DNA of 16,678 nucleotides, taken from an uncultured Bacillaceae bacterium (GTDB lineage: Bacteria > Bacillota > Bacilli > Bacillales > Caldibacillaceae). The notes beneath the pieces are model-generated. The model searched no databases. It had not been told where the DNA came from and worked only from the letters and a program-made list of their open reading frames with translations. The stretch spans positions 1-16,678 of the forward strand of contig CALKAK010000109.1 in assembly GCA_937983015.1 (NCBI GenBank), given 5' to 3'. Of this stretch, positions 14,577-16,678 are shown piece by piece. Positions within the stretch are counted from its first letter, which is position 1. Every line of letters begins with the position of its first letter. The translations under genes were made by a program, and so were the position numbers.

Positions 14577-14771
14577 TTTTCCTGTCACCTACTTTCCGGG
14601 TAAACATTTTAATTCTTTTCAATATATGAAAATACGAAAACCACTCTACCTCTATCTTAATTTTTAAATATGAACAAATTATTATCAAGGTTATATAAAA
14701 TCTAATAAGTAATTGTAAATATTTTTACATAAACAAGACGAATTGTAAATTATCTTATTGACAACTACTTT

Positions 14772-14799
14772 AGTATACTTTTATTTTTCTAATTGTCAA
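14772..14799 (-). promoter_or_regulatory. Sigma-A promoter of ltaS
   Basis: On the minus strand a perfect TTGACA (14794-14799) is followed after 16 bp by TATACT (14772-14777). It predicts an unusually long ltaS leader of about 190 nt. A second TTGACAA in opposite orientation (14758-14764) makes an inverted repeat with the -35, flanking the -10. Confidence 0.7.
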
Positions 14800-14844
14800 G
14801 GTAACATTTTCCCAGTTCTTTGGTATTCTTGGCCGTTGCAAAAA

Positions 14845-14872
14845 TTGACATATTTTGCCATTATTCTACAAA
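14845..14872 (+). promoter_or_regulatory. Probable promoter of csaA
   Basis: A perfect TTGACA (14845-14850), a 16-bp spacer and TACAAA (14867-14872) lie about 120 bp before the csaA start. The -10 matches 4 of 6 bases. Confidence 0.45.
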
Positions 14873-14992
14873 AAATTTTTAAGGGACTGACGCGGTACAG
14901 GAGACGAATCAACCGTTGCGGTATTTTCATTTCCCGTCTGGTTCCGGTTATGGTAAAGTGATAGTAACAAAAGTTGGGGAAGGAGAGTGAAG

Positions 14993-15322
14993 ATGGCAAC
15001 GGTTGAAGAATTTTTTCAATGGGATATCCGCATCGGAACGATCATCGCTTGCGAGCATTTTCCTGAAGCGAGAAAACCTGCTTACAAATTGTGGATCGAT
15101 TTTGGTGAACTAGGTACCAAACAGTCGTCGGCCCAGATTACGAAACGTTACAAACCAGAAAACCTCGTGGGCAAGCAGGTTGTGGCTGTTGTCAATCTTC
15201 CGCCTCTTCGCGTTGCCGGTTTTAAATCAGAAGTACTTGTCCTTGGCGGTATTCCTGGAGATGGAGATGTCGTTTTATTGACACCTGATGAGCCGGTAAA
15301 AAATGGGACACCTGTTGCTTGA
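14993..15322 (+). CDS. csaA: CsaA, tRNA-binding-domain protein/chaperone
   Basis: This is a small soluble protein of 109 aa with the OB-fold tRNA-binding domain also found at the end of MetRS and in Trbp111. B. subtilis CsaA (about 110 aa) is a dimer reported to have chaperone and SecA-related export activity. Family hallmarks are DIRIGTI (residues 12-18), FPEARKPAYKL, KQSSAQITKRY, and GFKSEVLVLGG near the end; most of the chain reads like the Bacillus protein. ATG 14993 is chosen over the in-frame GTG 14987 because AAGGAG (14980-14985) lies 7 nt before the ATG and only one base before the GTG. It is monocistronic, divergent from ltaS, and followed by a strong terminator. Confidence 0.96.
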   Translation: MATVEEFFQWDIRIGTIIACEHFPEARKPAYKLWIDFGELGTKQSSAQITKRYKPENLVGKQVVAVVNLPPLRVAGFKSEVLVLGGIPGDGDVVLLTPDEPVKNGTPVA

Positions 15323-15333
15323 ATAGCAAGACC

Positions 15334-15370
15334 GACCCGGAACGGTACATTGTTTCCGGGTCTAATTTTT
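15334..15370 (+). terminator. Terminator of csaA
   Basis: GACCCGGAA (15334-15342) pairs with TTCCGGGTC (15354-15362) around an 11-nt loop, followed by TAATTTTTT. The same hairpin may also catch minus-strand transcripts from the hydrolase gene, although the tail there is poor in T. Confidence 0.87.
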
Positions 15371-15398
15371 TACATTCCATACCTTTTGCCTATGGGAT

Positions 15399-16328
15399 TT
15401 ACTGTTTTTCCAGTTGTTTATTAAGCCAACTGAGAATATCATTGTATACTTCATTACGATTAATTTCATTCAACATTTCATGACGACCTCCCGGATAGAT
15501 CTTTGAGTAAATCGGATTTCCGTTTTCCTTATAAAGCTGAATGACTTTTTCGACCCCCTTACCGTAATTTCCTACCGGGTCTTCTTTCCCGCTGAAGATG
15601 AAAAGTGGAATTTCATTAGATGTCTTCGCCATCTCCTCTGGCCGGTGAATCAAGCGCAAGCCCGTTAATAAATCCTCATAGAAACTGACCGTACATATAA
15701 AACCGCACAAAGGATCGTCAATATAAGCTTGCACCATCTTCTCGTCTCGGGACAACCAGTCAAATGGTGTATGGGGATCGGTAATTTTCCGGTTGTAACT
15801 TCCGAATATCAATTTATTTAATAAAGGACTCGGTCTTTTTGCTCCTCGTTTTTTCTTCAATTTAGCAAGCCAAATCCCAAATGTTCCTAAAATGCCCGGG
15901 TCATTGGCCGTACCTGATAAAAATACACCGGCAAGGGGCTCGCGATATTTTTGTAGATAGCGACGAACTAGGAAGGAACCCATGCTGTGACCGAAGAGAA
16001 AGAGAGGCGTTAGAGGATATTGCTCCTTGATCCATTGGGTTACTATATGTAAATCATCCGTTACCCGTTCAAACCCTTCCTCATCAGCAAAAAAACCGAG
16101 CTGGCCGCTTTTTTCCCCGGTTTTACCATGTCCGCGGTGATCATTTCCATAAACGTAAATATCATGTTTGAGTAGAAAATGGGCAAAATCCGCATAACGC
16201 CCCATATGTTCGACCATTCCGTGAGCGATTTGCACAATAGCTTTGGGAGTATGTCCTTTTTTACACCATACATATAAAAGGATTTCTCTCCCATCAGAGG
16301 TTTTCAACCAAATCCGTTCATGCCTCAT
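15399..16328 (-). CDS. Alpha/beta hydrolase, monoacylglycerol lipase/lysophospholipase-like
   Basis: This is a 309-aa serine hydrolase of the S33-related Hydrolase_4 group, the family of monoacylglycerol lipases and lysophospholipases. The nucleophile elbow GHSMGS places Ser115. Asp250 (GKEDPVG) and His283 (GGRHEML) complete the triad. The oxyanion HG motif (36-37) and the family motif NDHRGHG (62-68) are present, and a lid region is inserted between about 140 and 210. No signal peptide is visible, so it is probably cytosolic and acts on lipid or ester substrates that cannot be named. ATG 16328 is preferred to GTG 16337 because AAGGTGAT (16333-16340) is well spaced before the ATG and overlaps the GTG. 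No separate minus-strand terminator is evident. Confidence 0.9.
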   Translation of the reverse strand: MRHERIWLKTSDGREILLYVWCKKGHTPKAIVQIAHGMVEHMGRYADFAHFLLKHDIYVYGNDHRGHGKTGEKSGQLGFFADEEGFERVTDDLHIVTQWIKEQYPLTPLFLFGHSMGSFLVRRYLQKYREPLAGVFLSGTANDPGILGTFGIWLAKLKKKRGAKRPSPLLNKLIFGSYNRKITDPHTPFDWLSRDEKMVQAYIDDPLCGFICTVSFYEDLLTGLRLIHRPEEMAKTSNEIPLFIFSGKEDPVGNYGKGVEKVIQLYKENGNPIYSKIYPGGRHEMLNEINRNEVYNDILSWLNKQLEKQ

Positions 16329-16678
16329 GTGGATCACCTTAAGATCGATTCCCTATATATTAGCTTAGAAAGAGTTTGACGAAATAACAAGCCACTTGCT
16401 GTTCCAGCAGCCGCAAAACATTTCCTTCCATGGATATCATTGATATTTTGCAAAACTACATGACCTAGCCTGAAAAGAATTTCGGAATCCTTCCTTTCCA
16501 AATGGCGGTATCTCCTTGTACTAAAATACCATCTTCCCGTGCGTAAATTAAGGGCACCATGATGTAATTTTATCGTAAAAATAATCTATATCAGTAGCTT
16601 TGCATTAAATTAATTTTTAAAAGACAAGCCTTTTTATAAAAAATATTTCCTGATTTTGTAAAATCTTTGTCCATGGGC
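16329..16678. other. Right-edge intergenic sequence, no convincing gene
   Basis: No frame of gene length and no terminator stands out. A 31-codon minus-strand frame (16465-16560, MVPLIYAREDGI..) and a longer overlapping minus-strand frame without a start codon (ending near 16340) read somewhat like protein, so decayed coding sequence is possible. Neither has a ribosome-binding site. Confidence 0.35.

Larger units (their letters stand above)
14577..14992. other. Divergent intergenic region between ltaS and csaA
   Basis: This 416-base, very AT-rich gap holds the promoters of both genes and no ORF that looks coding. It includes the 10-bp direct repeat AATTGTAAAT (14711-14720 and 14741-14750). 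The first copy is part of the inverted repeat TGTAAA-N4-TTTACA (14715-14730), which lies in the untranslated leader of ltaS. Confidence 0.55.

Noticed and set aside
14715..14730. TGTAAA-N4-TTTACA palindrome as a GlnR/TnrA box
   Set aside because: GlnR/TnrA sites are TGTNA-N7-TNACA (17 bp). This one is 16 bp with N6, so the spacing is wrong.

Overview
The window looks like chromosomal DNA of a low- to mid-GC Bacillaceae-type Firmicute. The evidence is the gene set (YhaO/YhaN, HtpG, a five-TM LtaS, CsaA, a CbpA-like CBS-ACT protein), purine-rich AAGGAGG-type ribosome-binding sites, GTG/TTG starts, TTGACA/TATAAT promoters, a CIRCE operator and a Bacillus-type LexA box. No rRNA, tRNA, CRISPR array, prophage or complete insertion sequence was found.

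Left part (1-2.75 kb, minus strand): a yhaO-yhaN operon encoding an SbcD/SbcC-like nuclease pair, read from a promoter with a LexA box in its spacer. yhaN is cut short at the left edge (about 415 residues where the family has over 900), and no frame continues its coiled coil, so the locus looks rearranged or invaded there. At 2.8-5.6 kb an SLC13-type carrier with two central RCK_C domains (minus) is divergent from a CBS-ACT protein of the CbpA type (plus). Both contain domains known elsewhere to bind cyclic di-AMP, so the pair may be one signalling module.

Middle (5.6-11.6 kb): htpG (minus) has a near-perfect CIRCE element between its promoter and RBS, which predicts HrcA control. Next come an NRDE/TANGO2-like protein (minus), a PAP2 phosphatase (plus), a sirtuin deacylase (plus), a divergent PlsY-family acyltransferase (minus) and an 85-residue membrane/coiled-coil protein of unknown function (plus, TTG start).

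Right part (11.6-16.7 kb): a short-chain dehydrogenase lacking the usual Asn, Tyr and Lys catalytic residues (minus), a lipoteichoic acid synthase with Ser in place of the Thr nucleophile (minus), csaA (plus) and a monoacylglycerol-lipase-like hydrolase (minus). The last 350 bases hold no convincing gene.

Most genes are monocistronic housekeeping or stress units bounded by clear intrinsic terminators. I see no multi-gene novel system. The most interesting points are the CIRCE-controlled htpG, the RCK_C-carrier/CbpA pair, the altered active sites in LtaS, the SDR and the PlsY paralog, and the broken yhaN.
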